Shown here one piece after another: positions 9,174 to 17,303 of a stretch of DNA of 64,000 nt (positions are counted from its first letter, which is position 1; each line of letters starts with the position of its first letter). Location: the NCBI GenBank assembly GCA_021789555.1, contig JAJYJK010000007.1, positions 17,412 to 81,411 of the forward strand, read 5' to 3'. Made by a program: the position numbers and the translations under genes. This DNA comes from Nitrospirota bacterium (GTDB lineage Bacteria > Nitrospirota > Thermodesulfovibrionia > Thermodesulfovibrionales > JdFR-88). The notes under the pieces were generated by a model. That model worked only from the letters and a program-made list of their open reading frames with translations. It had not been told where the DNA came from and searched no databases.

Positions 9174-10472
9174 TCATATCCCCCCGAAGGCAACCCCCCA
9201 TGTCCTCGTAACCTTGAGCATGATGCCCTGCCCCAGCATCGTCGGCTCCGGGGCCTGGTTTTCATCGAAGCTCGTTGTGGAGGCCGCGGAAAGGAGGTAT
9301 TTGCCCCACTTCCATAAATAGGAGAGGACGAGGCGCTCATGGGAGAGATGGAGCCAGTCCTGCCTAAAATCCGTGCCGAAAGAGAGGGCCGCCGCGCTTG
9401 CAAGTTTTTGCCGGAAGCCGGCGAAGACCTCATAACTCACGCCGCCCGCGGAATTCGTGAGTTTCAGCCGCCCCTGGACGTTGTTGTCCGCCGCGGGCCG
9501 CCAGGCGAGGCCGCCCTCGTAGACCTCCTGCCCGGACGAAGACGAATGGGCGCATTCCGTCGCCATGTATGTGGCGTCCCCGCTGAAATCGACCCTGGGG
9601 CCGAGCCTGTAGCCCAGCGACCCGCCCAGCCGATGGGTGACGGGGGCCATCTGATCAAAACCGGTGTAGGCCGTATCGAGGCCGTAGCTGCCCCGGAGCG
9701 TGAGTCTTTTGTCGAGATTGGCGGCGCTGGCGTCAAGAAGCAAACCAAGCGGCATGCTTGCATTCGCGCTGGAATAACCGCCCGTGGCCTGCGCCCCGAG
9801 GACGACCGGGGCCAATCTCCGGGTGGCAAACCGCCCAAGGGCATTAAAGGCGTATAACCGCCTGTCGCCGCCCAGCACGGGGCCGTCGGGCAGGCTGTAG
9901 TTCATCGAAGTGTCCCCGGTGAGTGTCTCCGTATCCGAAAGCATCCAGCTCTTGCGCTTTGAGCCGCCGCCCCCGGACGGCCCGTCCCAGGCCGCCCCGC
10001 CGCCGGGGGCGGCGGCCGCGGGATATTCGTTTACGACCTCCAGATTTGCCGCGCCGCCCGGATATCGCCAGCTTTCGGCAACATTTCGCACATCCGAAAA
10101 ACTCTTCCCATTTGAAAGATCGCCTTTATTTGAAAAATCAGGGCCGGCAAAAAAAACGATGGGGCCGGAGTTTGCCGCGGGGCTTTCAGGCAGGCCATGG
10201 GCCCCCGCAGAGACAAGAAGCGCAGGCCGCCTGTCGGGGACCTCGAGCATCCCTATCGAATTCAGCCTCGAAGAAGGAATAAAGGGCGTAAGGCCCGTCG
10301 AAAAGACAAACATATCGGCAGAGAGGCCCTCCGGAGGCAAATATGCAAAGGCCGGGGTTCCGGAAGGCACAAGGACAAATGCCGCAAGCAGGGCCAGGGC
10401 CGCAAGGGCCCCGGATATTCGAGGTCTGATTCGAGGTCTGTTTTTTTTCGGCTTGATGGTCTTTGAGCACAT
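9174..10472 (-). CDS. Putative outer-membrane beta-barrel protein
   Basis: 432 residues, not recognised as a named family. The N-terminus is basic (about 1-20) then has a hydrophobic stretch ending PAFAYLPPEG, so a signal peptide cut after AFA (around residue 42) is likely. A Gly/Pro/Ser-rich stretch (about 160-172) separates an N-terminal part from a C-terminal half rich in alternating aromatic/polar strands (LTLRGSYGLDTAYTGF, SFGTDFRQDWLHLSHERLVLSYLW), as in a transmembrane barrel. The last residue is Ile rather than the usual Phe. It is monocistronic and no Shine-Dalgarno site is clear. An inference from composition only. Confidence 0.5.
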   Translation of the reverse strand: MCSKTIKPKKNRPRIRPRISGALAALALLAAFVLVPSGTPAFAYLPPEGLSADMFVFSTGLTPFIPSSRLNSIGMLEVPDRRPALLVSAGAHGLPESPAANSGPIVFFAGPDFSNKGDLSNGKSFSDVRNVAESWRYPGGAANLEVVNEYPAAAAPGGGAAWDGPSGGGGSKRKSWMLSDTETLTGDTSMNYSLPDGPVLGGDRRLYAFNALGRFATRRLAPVVLGAQATGGYSSANASMPLGLLLDASAANLDKRLTLRGSYGLDTAYTGFDQMAPVTHRLGGSLGYRLGPRVDFSGDATYMATECAHSSSSGQEVYEGGLAWRPAADNNVQGRLKLTNSAGGVSYEVFAGFRQKLASAAALSFGTDFRQDWLHLSHERLVLSYLWKWGKYLLSAASTTSFDENQAPEPTMLGQGIMLKVTRTWGVAFGGI

Positions 10473-10734
10473 GGAATAACAAGATTGTCTCTACGGTCGA
10501 TGAATACGAGGAAGATGGGGACCTAAATCCCCGATCAACGAAAACCCTTGCGTATAAGTCTGGCATACGGGGCCGCCTGTTTCAGTGACGGCGGTCACAA
10601 GCAATAGAGGAAGCCCACCCTCCCGCCCTGTTTATCCATTTGGGGGCATTTGAGGGCATTTGGGGGCTGCGCCCCCAAACCCCGAAGACAAAAGGATTTT
10701 CCGGACATCACAGGGGGAGAGGGGCCGGAAAAAT
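10473..10734. other. Intergenic region with two small hairpins, no gene seen
   Basis: Between a minus-strand gene and thiD on the plus strand. It holds a hairpin GGGGA-CCTAAA-TCCCC (10517-10532) in the leader region of the minus-strand gene. It also holds three close copies of ATTTGGGGGC-like sequence ending in the palindrome TTTGGGGGC-TGC-GCCCCCAAA (10659-10679). No ORF or THI-box sequence is visible. Confidence 0.4.
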
Positions 10735-10763
10735 TTGTCACGGCCGCGCCTTCTTTGTATAAT
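10735..10763 (+). promoter_or_regulatory. Strong sigma-70-like promoter for thiD, probably giving a leaderless mRNA
   Basis: TTGTCA (10735-10740), exactly 17 bases, then consensus TATAAT (10758-10763). The thiD ATG starts at 10769, so transcription starting about seven bases after the -10 would begin at or within the start codon. No Shine-Dalgarno site is present. Confidence 0.75.
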
Positions 10764-10768
10764 GGGCA

Positions 10769-11536
10769 ATGAGGACGCCTCTAGCCCTGACCATAGCGGG
10801 CTCGGACCCCGGCGGGGGTGCCGGCCTCCAGGCCGACCTGAAAGTATTCAAGGCGCTGGGGGTCCACGGGCTCTCCGTCTGCGCCGCGCTTACCGCCCAG
10901 AACACGAAGGAAGTCGCCGGCATATCGGCCGTGGGCGGGGATTTCCTCAGGCGCCAGTTGGACACCCTGCTTTCCGACATGACCCCAAACGCCATGAAGA
11001 CGGGGATGCTCTTCAGCCGGGAGAACATAAAGACGGCCGCCCGGTGCATCTGGGAATATTCGCTTAAAAACCTCGTCGTGGACCCGGTCTCCATCTCGTC
11101 CTCGGGGACGGCGCTCATTGAGGAGGGCGGGCTCGACCTCATAAGAGAGCTGCTCTTCCCCCTGGCCTCGGTCGTCACTCCCAACATATACGAGGCGTCG
11201 GTGCTTTCGGGGATGGCCGTTGAAAATACCGCGCAGATGGAGGAAGCGGCCCAAAAGCTCAAAGGGATGGGGCCGAAGGCGGTGATAGTCACGGGGGGCC
11301 ATCTCAGGGACGAGGCCGTCGATATTTTCTATGACGGAAAAGTTACAATAAGACTCATGGGAAAGAAACTCGCCGGGAATTTTCACGGCACGGGCTGCGT
11401 CTTTTCCGCGGCCCTCGCCGCGTATCTCGCCAGTGGCGAGACCCTGAAGCAGGCCGGCAGGGACGCAAAACAATTCATAGAGGAAAAAGTGGCGGGCGCC
11501 TTCCATCCGGGCGGGGGCATGGGCGTTCTCATCTGA
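10769..11536 (+). CDS. thiD: Hydroxymethylpyrimidine/phosphomethylpyrimidine kinase
   Basis: Phosphorylates HMP and HMP-P in thiamine pyrophosphate synthesis. The 255-residue length is typical of ThiD. Seen: TIAGSDPGGGAGLQADLK near residues 6-23 (substrate loop), MKTGML, DPVSISSSGTALIEE, VTPNIYEASVLSG, TGGHL and the anion-hole/catalytic GTGCVFSAALAAYLA. No other thi gene and no TPP riboswitch is near, so salvage or housekeeping control is possible. radA follows after nine bases. Confidence 0.95.
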   Translation: MRTPLALTIAGSDPGGGAGLQADLKVFKALGVHGLSVCAALTAQNTKEVAGISAVGGDFLRRQLDTLLSDMTPNAMKTGMLFSRENIKTAARCIWEYSLKNLVVDPVSISSSGTALIEEGGLDLIRELLFPLASVVTPNIYEASVLSGMAVENTAQMEEAAQKLKGMGPKAVIVTGGHLRDEAVDIFYDGKVTIRLMGKKLAGNFHGTGCVFSAALAAYLASGETLKQAGRDAKQFIEEKVAGAFHPGGGMGVLI

Positions 11537-11545
11537 GCTGAACCT

Positions 11546-12895
11546 ATGGCAAGGGCCGAAAAGAACGTCTACCGCTGCCAGGCCTGCGGGCATAAAAGCC
11601 CCAAGTGGCTGGGCAGGTGCCCGGAATGCGGCGAATGGAACACCCTGGCGGAAGAGAGAGAGGCGCCCAAGAGGGCCTCCGCCCCGTCCGTCTTCTCGGT
11701 CCCGGAGCCGCTGTCGAAAATCCACTCGGCGGCGGGCGGCCGCACCTCCACCGGAATGGGCGAGCTGGACCGCATCCTGGGGGGCGGCGTGGTAATGGGC
11801 TCCGTGGTGCTGGTGGGCGGAGACCCCGGCATCGGGAAATCGACCATCCTCCTTCAGGCCGCCTCGAAGATGCCCGGCCCCGCCCTGTACGTCTCCGCCG
11901 AGGAGTCAGCCGAACAGATAAAGGCGAGGGCCGAACGCCTCGGCATCGATGAGGGGCCTATAGTCGTCCTGACCGAGATATCGCTTGAGCACATCCTGGC
12001 GGAGGCCCGGAGCCTGAACCCGGCTGCGCTCATTGTCGATTCCATACAGACCGTCTATACCGAGGATCTCTCGGGCGCGCCGGGCTCCGTGGGCCAGGTG
12101 CGCGAGAGCGCGGCGAAGCTGATGCGCTTCGCGAAGACAACCGGCGTGCCCGTCTTCATCGTGGGCCATGTCACGAAAGAGGGGATGATCGCCGGCCCCC
12201 GGGTCCTTGAGCACATAGTGGACACGGTGCTTTATTTCGAGGGGCACAAGGGGCAGACATTCAGGATTCTGAGGGCGGTCAAAAACCGCTTCGGCTCCAC
12301 AAACGAGATAGGGGTATTCGAGATGACCGACGCCGGCCTCGCGGAGGTGGAAAACCCCTCGGAGCTGTTCCTTGCGGAGAGGCCCGTGAACGTCTCCGGC
12401 TCCGTCGTCGCGGCGAGCATGGAGGGGACAAGGCCGCTGCTGGTGGAACTGCAGGCCCTGGTGTCCCCAAGCACGTATTCGGTTTCGAGGAGATCCTCGC
12501 TGGGCATAGATTTCCAGCGGGTGGGCATGATCCTGGCGGTGCTAGAAAAGGTGGCCGGGGTGCACCTTGCCGCGACCGATGTGTTTTTAAACGTGGTCGG
12601 GGGACTGAAGATCGAGGAACCCGCCCTTGACCTGGCCGTCTGCGCCTCGGTCGTCTCCTCCCTGAGGGAAAAGCCCGTGCCGCCCGAGACCTTCACCTTC
12701 GGCGAGATCGGGCTTTCCGGCGAGGTGAGGGCCGTAAACCACGCGGAGGCAAGACTGAAAGAGGCGTCCAAGATCGGCCTGAAAAAGGCCGTCATTCCCA
12801 GGGGCAACCTGGAGAAACTAAAATCAAAGGCCTGCGGCCTTGAGATAACGGGGGTGAAAGACGTACATGAAGCCATCGAAGCCCTTTTTGATTAG
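11546..12895 (+). CDS. radA: DNA repair protein RadA (Sms)
   Basis: RecA-like helicase that extends recombination D-loops and processes branched DNA. 449 residues, normal length. The N-terminal zinc finger has C11, C14, C25 and C28. Walker A GGDPGIGKST is at 91-100, the RadA-specific VKNRFG motif at about 247, and a Lon-protease-like C-terminal domain from about 280 (GEIGLSGEVRAV). It lies downstream of thiD on the same strand and overlaps the next gene by 29 bases. The call is secure. Confidence 0.97.
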   Translation: MARAEKNVYRCQACGHKSPKWLGRCPECGEWNTLAEEREAPKRASAPSVFSVPEPLSKIHSAAGGRTSTGMGELDRILGGGVVMGSVVLVGGDPGIGKSTILLQAASKMPGPALYVSAEESAEQIKARAERLGIDEGPIVVLTEISLEHILAEARSLNPAALIVDSIQTVYTEDLSGAPGSVGQVRESAAKLMRFAKTTGVPVFIVGHVTKEGMIAGPRVLEHIVDTVLYFEGHKGQTFRILRAVKNRFGSTNEIGVFEMTDAGLAEVENPSELFLAERPVNVSGSVVAASMEGTRPLLVELQALVSPSTYSVSRRSSLGIDFQRVGMILAVLEKVAGVHLAATDVFLNVVGGLKIEEPALDLAVCASVVSSLREKPVPPETFTFGEIGLSGEVRAVNHAEARLKEASKIGLKKAVIPRGNLEKLKSKACGLEITGVKDVHEAIEALFD

Positions 12896-13487
12896 CCGCC
12901 TTTCCCTTGGTCTGTTCCTGCTTGCCCTTTTGGTCTGCTCGTGCGCGCCGGTTCGGCCCCGGATGCCGGAATATCCCGGCAGTGTGAACATGTTCCTTGA
13001 CGCCTCCAGGCAGAAATACGACTCGATGAAAGGCGCCTTCGAGTTCACGTTTGAAAAGATGGACGGCAGGAAGGTCTCGGCTGAGGCGGTGACCGTCATC
13101 ACCCCGGACAGCGTCAACGTGAGGGTCTATCGCATGGGCCTGCCCGTAGGGGACCTGGAGAGCCTCTCAGGCAGGAAAAGGCTGGACTACATCGTCTACG
13201 AGGAGGCGCTCCGGAAGGCCCTCCTCTGGTGGGATTTTGGCCGCTACGAGACACGGCGCCTGCCCGACGCCGTCCTGGTGACGGGCAAGGACACGGAGCT
13301 GGTATTGGCCCCGCGCACTTATGTGCCGGTCAGGCAGACAATAAGGGTGCGGGGAGCGGACCTCCTCATAAGCTATTCGGATTACAGGCCGGTCGACGGC
13401 TTCTGGTACCCGTTCGGCATCAGGATCGAATACCGGGGAAACACGCTGGATTTAGCCGCGAGCGAGATAGAGCTCAGGCACAATTGA
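12867..13487 (+). CDS. Putative outer-membrane lipoprotein (LolB/DUF4292-like)
   Basis: 206 residues. A basic N-terminus and hydrophobic helix end in LLVCSC, a lipobox with the acylated Cys at about residue 26. The rest resembles the LolB/LolA half-barrel proteins: DSMKGAFEFTFEKMDGRKVSAEA, then RVYRMGLPVGDL and a strand-rich C-terminus. It could help lipoprotein insertion, but this is inferred from general pattern. It starts inside the radA 3' end, and its own end overlaps the convergent ExeA-like gene by 14 bases. Confidence 0.6.
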   Translation: MKPSKPFLISRLSLGLFLLALLVCSCAPVRPRMPEYPGSVNMFLDASRQKYDSMKGAFEFTFEKMDGRKVSAEAVTVITPDSVNVRVYRMGLPVGDLESLSGRKRLDYIVYEEALRKALLWWDFGRYETRRLPDAVLVTGKDTELVLAPRTYVPVRQTIRVRGADLLISYSDYRPVDGFWYPFGIRIEYRGNTLDLAASEIELRHN

Positions 13488-14292
13488 GGTCCAGGTCCAG
13501 GACGACTGATTTTATGACCTGCTCGTCGATGACCTGCGATTTGAAGAGAAAGCCATCCAGAAGGGCGTTGTCGCAGATGGTGTTTATGAGCCTGGGGAGG
13601 CCATGTGAACAGTTGTAGACGGCCTTAAGGGCGCCCTCGGTGAAGAGCCCGCGGTCGGCCTGCGCCACTTCGAGCCTGTGCCTCATGTAACTCTTCGCCT
13701 CCTCCTCCGACAGCGCGGTAAGCCTTATGCGCATCGAGACCCGCTGCTTCAAGGGCTCATCGAGGCTCAGTATCTCTTCCATGTCTGGAAGACCGAAGAA
13801 GATCAGGTTCACCATCTTGCCGTCGGGCAGCTCCATATTCAACAGCCCCCGGAACTCCTCCATGATCTCCTTCGACTTGAGCATCTGCACCTCATCCATC
13901 AGGACGACCGCGGTCTTGCCCTGCTCGTATATCTCGATGAGCCTCTGGTAAATCTGCCCCAGTATCTCTACCTTCGAGTCCTTCACCTCCCTGATGCCGA
14001 GCTGGAGGGCCAGCTTCTTCAGGAGCCACTCCGAGCTGACGCTGGAATGTATTATCACCAGGAGGGCGGCCTCGTAGCGTTCCTCGTCCAGTTCCTCCAG
14101 GAGCCTCCTTGCCAGTGTGGTCTTGCCGGCCCCGATGTCGCCGATCACGACCGAAAGCCCCCTCCTGGCATCTATCGCGTGCTTGAGCTTCACGACGGCC
14201 TCGGAGTGCTGTCTGCTCTTGAAATAAAACCGGGTGTCCACGATATTGGAGAAGGGATGCTCCTTGAGCTGATAAAATTCCAGGTAATCCAT
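13474..14292 (-). CDS. ExeA/GspA-like AAA+ ATPase
   Basis: 272 residues. MDYLEFYQLKEHPFSN is the typical opening of ExeA/GspA-type ATPases. Walker A GDIGAGKTT (51-59), Walker B TAVVLMDEVQ (127-136) and an arginine-rich sensor region LKQRVSMRIRL follow. ExeA works with a peptidoglycan-binding partner to place the secretin of type II secretion. This protein lacks the C-terminal peptidoglycan-binding domain of full GspA, and the gsp cluster is 30 kb away. It follows the TPR gene by one base, so the two probably act together. Confidence 0.8.
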   Translation of the reverse strand: MDYLEFYQLKEHPFSNIVDTRFYFKSRQHSEAVVKLKHAIDARRGLSVVIGDIGAGKTTLARRLLEELDEERYEAALLVIIHSSVSSEWLLKKLALQLGIREVKDSKVEILGQIYQRLIEIYEQGKTAVVLMDEVQMLKSKEIMEEFRGLLNMELPDGKMVNLIFFGLPDMEEILSLDEPLKQRVSMRIRLTALSEEEAKSYMRHRLEVAQADRGLFTEGALKAVYNCSHGLPRLINTICDNALLDGFLFKSQVIDEQVIKSVVLDLDLNCA

Positions 14293-14293
14293 T

Positions 14294-16810
14294 TCAGATG
14301 TAAGATATCCTGTTTTTCTTGACCGGGGCCGGCCTCAGGACTTTTTTCTCCGCACTGTTGTCCGTAATGGGGGCGCCGGCGGCCTTTTGGGCAAGCGTGT
14401 CTTGAGGCGCCGCCTTTTTCAGGAGTTCCATCCTGGAAGCCGTATCCCGGAATTCGGGGTCCCGCCTGTGGATCTCCGTGTAGAGGTTTAGCGCCTCTTG
14501 CGGGGCGGAATTTTTCTCGAGGGCGGCCGCGAGATCATATTTCAGCCCCCAGTGGATCTCGTGCCCGGGGTCGGCCTTCTGAATTGCGCGCCGGAGCGTT
14601 TCAATGGCATGGGGGAACCGGCCCTTTTCCATGTAGCAGGCCGCAAGGACGGAAGCGGCCCGGAGCCCCACTTCGGGATCGTCCAGGATGGATTTGAGTT
14701 CTCTTTCGGCGTCTTCAAGGAGGCCCATCTCCTTATAGGCGATGCCCAGGTTGTAACGGGCCTCGGCGTCGCCGGGGTCGAGCTGTTTTTCCACGCCTTT
14801 CTTGAAATCCTCGAATATCTTCTCGATATCGCCTTCAAGGGCCGCCGCGGAGACCTTCGCGGCCCCGCCGTCTATGATATTGCCGGAGGCCGCGATGACG
14901 GCATCCGGGCCCGATTTAAGGGCGGACAATTCGGCAAGCTTCGCCTTGATATTGCGGTCTTCGGGAGAGCGGGCCAGAAATTCGTTGTAAATCTTCTCCG
15001 CCTCATGATAGAGGCCCTGGTCCATATAGAAGGCGGCCTCGGAGAGTTTCTCGCTGTATTCGGCGCGGTCCACACGCAAGTCGGGCGCGGCGGGCTGTCC
15101 CCCAGTTGCTCCAGTTGTCGCCCCAACCCCAGTCGCTCCAACCCCCCAGCGCTCAACGAGGCGCGCATCCGTGGGGTTTATCCTGAAGGCCTCGCTTATC
15201 ATCTCCTTATTTTCCGGCTCGCGCCCCGCCCTCCTCAAAAGCTCCGCCATGATGATGCATTCCGTGACGGCCAGTTCCTTGTCGCCCGCGCTAAGGTAGA
15301 CGGATTTCAGTTTCAGGTGGAGCTCCATATTCGCGGGCTGACTCAGCCTCAGGGGCTCCAAAAGCCTTCTGGCTTCATCCAGAAGGCCCAGGTCTATGAA
15401 CCTGTCAGCCTGCTTCAGGACCCCTTCGAAGGGCCTTCCCGCCCCCGCGCCTTCGCCTGCATTCCTGTCAGCATCTTCTTCAGTTTGAGAGGCCGGGACA
15501 TCCATAGAGCCGAATGCGGGCGTAGAGCCGAACGCGGGCGGAGAGATGAACGCGGGCCTCGCTTCGACAACCGTTTCATTCCCACGCCCATCGTCACTGC
15601 CTCGGGGATTCTCATCCTCCCGGGGATAGTCATCTCCCCGGGAATAGTCATTCCCCTGGGGCCCAAGCTCCCGGAGTTTTTCTTTCAGCGATCCGTCCTC
15701 CGGGGCCAGATCAAGGGCCTCGCGCAATGAGAGGCGGGCGCCCTCGGCGTCGCCCGCATCCTTAAGCAAGCCGGCCAGTTCCTTGAGTTCGCCAAGGGCC
15801 TCCTCCGTCCGCCCTGCCCGCCTGTAGAGGGCAGCGAGCCTTTTTGCGGCAAGGATGGGCTCCGCCTGCCGGAATTCTTCGAGTATCCCTATCGCCTCCG
15901 GGAGTTTTTCTTTCTCCATAAGCCTCTCGAGCACGCCCTCATATTCGGCCCAGGCCGTCTTCATCCGGCCCTCCTTCACATACGAGGCGGCAATCAATTG
16001 GCTGGCCGCGAGGTTTTCGGGGTCCATCTGCAGAAGCTCCCCCGCATTCTGCCTGGCCCCCTCGATATCGCCGTTTTCCAGGCAGAGTTTCGCGAGCCAC
16101 AGCAGGAAGATGTCGCTTTTGCCCGTGCGGGCGATTGCCAGTTTCAGGTGCTCGATCGCCCTGCCCCGGTCGCCAAGCCTTTCATAAAGGGAAGCGATGG
16201 CCGTAAGGGCCGCCCTGTTTCCGGGCTTTATCTCAACCGCCTTCTCAAGGTATCCGACGGCCTCGTCCGTCTGCCCCTGGCCTTCCAGCAGACGGGCGAT
16301 CTCTACGTACTCCTGAGAGGTCTCCTCCACGAAACCCTCTTTCGAGAATATCCCGGCGAGCCTTTTTCTGAGGGCAAGGTTGTCCGGCTGGAGCTTGTTT
16401 ATCCTGGAGAAGGTGTATACGGCCTCGTCCTTGCGCCCTTCCCTCAGGAAGATGTCCGCCGCCGTCATGTAATAATTCACGGCGTCCGCAATGATGTTTT
16501 TCTCCTCGGAGAGCTCCCCGAGGAGGAAGTGGGATTTCGCATTAAAGGGCACTATGTTCAATATCTTTTTGTAGATGGCGAGGGCCTTCAGGGAAAAGCC
16601 CTCCTTCCTGAATATCTCGGCCGCGCGGTGGAATTTCTCGATGGCGTTTGCCTGGTCGTTTTTCCTCAGATAGAGGTCGCCGGCGGCATTGTAGCTGTTT
16701 GCGTCGGGGAAGGAGGCAAGGAGGTTCTCCCATTCGGCTATGGCCTTGTCAATCTGTCCCTTTGCAAGGTATTTTTGGGCCTCCCTGATGATAAAAGCCT
16801 TGTCAGCCAT
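14294..16810 (-). CDS. Large tetratricopeptide-repeat protein
   Basis: 838 residues, mostly 34-residue TPR helices: an N-terminal block (about 1-380) and a C-terminal block (about 460-800). They are joined by a charged, low-complexity linker with near-repeats such as PREDENPRG and the PAFGS motif. No signal peptide or membrane segment is seen, so it is likely a cytoplasmic scaffold. The downstream ExeA-like ATPase starts one base later, suggesting a partnership in envelope or secretion assembly. The function is not known. Confidence 0.8.
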   Translation of the reverse strand: MADKAFIIREAQKYLAKGQIDKAIAEWENLLASFPDANSYNAAGDLYLRKNDQANAIEKFHRAAEIFRKEGFSLKALAIYKKILNIVPFNAKSHFLLGELSEEKNIIADAVNYYMTAADIFLREGRKDEAVYTFSRINKLQPDNLALRKRLAGIFSKEGFVEETSQEYVEIARLLEGQGQTDEAVGYLEKAVEIKPGNRAALTAIASLYERLGDRGRAIEHLKLAIARTGKSDIFLLWLAKLCLENGDIEGARQNAGELLQMDPENLAASQLIAASYVKEGRMKTAWAEYEGVLERLMEKEKLPEAIGILEEFRQAEPILAAKRLAALYRRAGRTEEALGELKELAGLLKDAGDAEGARLSLREALDLAPEDGSLKEKLRELGPQGNDYSRGDDYPREDENPRGSDDGRGNETVVEARPAFISPPAFGSTPAFGSMDVPASQTEEDADRNAGEGAGAGRPFEGVLKQADRFIDLGLLDEARRLLEPLRLSQPANMELHLKLKSVYLSAGDKELAVTECIIMAELLRRAGREPENKEMISEAFRINPTDARLVERWGVGATGVGATTGATGGQPAAPDLRVDRAEYSEKLSEAAFYMDQGLYHEAEKIYNEFLARSPEDRNIKAKLAELSALKSGPDAVIAASGNIIDGGAAKVSAAALEGDIEKIFEDFKKGVEKQLDPGDAEARYNLGIAYKEMGLLEDAERELKSILDDPEVGLRAASVLAACYMEKGRFPHAIETLRRAIQKADPGHEIHWGLKYDLAAALEKNSAPQEALNLYTEIHRRDPEFRDTASRMELLKKAAPQDTLAQKAAGAPITDNSAEKKVLRPAPVKKNRISYI

Positions 16811-16818
16811 AGCGCTTT

Positions 16819-16847
16819 ATGGTATCAAAGACCCCAAGGCCTGTCAA
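16819..16847 (-). promoter_or_regulatory. Promoter of the TPR-ExeA operon, near-leaderless
   Basis: On the minus strand a consensus TTGACA (16842-16847), 17 bases, then TACCAT (16819-16824). The TPR gene's ATG begins eight bases further on (16810) and there is no Shine-Dalgarno sequence in between. Confidence 0.55.
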
Positions 16848-16934
16848 TTAAGCGGAAGGGGAGGGATTACCGCGGTTTTCGGCTAAACCCTCCCCGCGCC
16901 CGGAGACAAAAGACCCGGGGCAATCGCCTCTGTT

Positions 16935-17303
16935 TCAGGCGTGTTTTTTCCTGTAGTCCTCTATGGCAAGCCTCAGGGCGTCGGCCCCGAGGTTCGAGCA
17001 GTGCATCTTTTGCGGGGGCAGGCCGCCCAGGGCGTCCGCCACCGCCTCCTTCGTTATCGTCATCGCCTCTTCAAGCGTCTTTCCCTTGACCATCTCGGTC
17101 ACCATGCTGGAGACGGCGATTGCGGCCCCGCAGCCGAATGTCCTGAACTTGGCGTCCTCTATCCTGCCGTCTTTCACCTTGATGGTGATTTTCATCACAT
17201 CGCCGCAGGTGGGGTTGCCCTCCTCGCCGACCCCGTCGGCATCCGGTATCTCGCCGACGTTGCGGGGGTTCGTGAAATGGTCCATCAGTTTTTCGGAATA
17301 CAT
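16935..17303 (-). CDS. iscU: Fe-S cluster scaffold IscU/NifU N-terminal type
   Basis: Scaffold on which 2Fe-2S or 4Fe-4S clusters are built before transfer to apoproteins. 122 residues from an ATG with AGGAGG just before it. The three ligand cysteines are there: C33 region in NPTCGD, FGCGAAIA near 59 and MHCSNLG near 102. GNPTCGDV carries the conserved Asp. It is shorter than NifU, with no C-terminal Nfu domain. It overlaps the end of the IscS-like gene by 19 bases and is the last gene of the operon. The LPPVK recognition loop for HscA reads LPPQK. Confidence 0.93.
   Translation of the reverse strand: MYSEKLMDHFTNPRNVGEIPDADGVGEEGNPTCGDVMKITIKVKDGRIEDAKFRTFGCGAAIAVSSMVTEMVKGKTLEEAMTITKEAVADALGGLPPQKMHCSNLGADALRLAIEDYRKKHA

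Noticed and set aside
10473..10768. TPP riboswitch upstream of thiD
   Set aside because: No THI-box-like sequence is seen, and the promoter lies directly at the start codon, leaving no leader.
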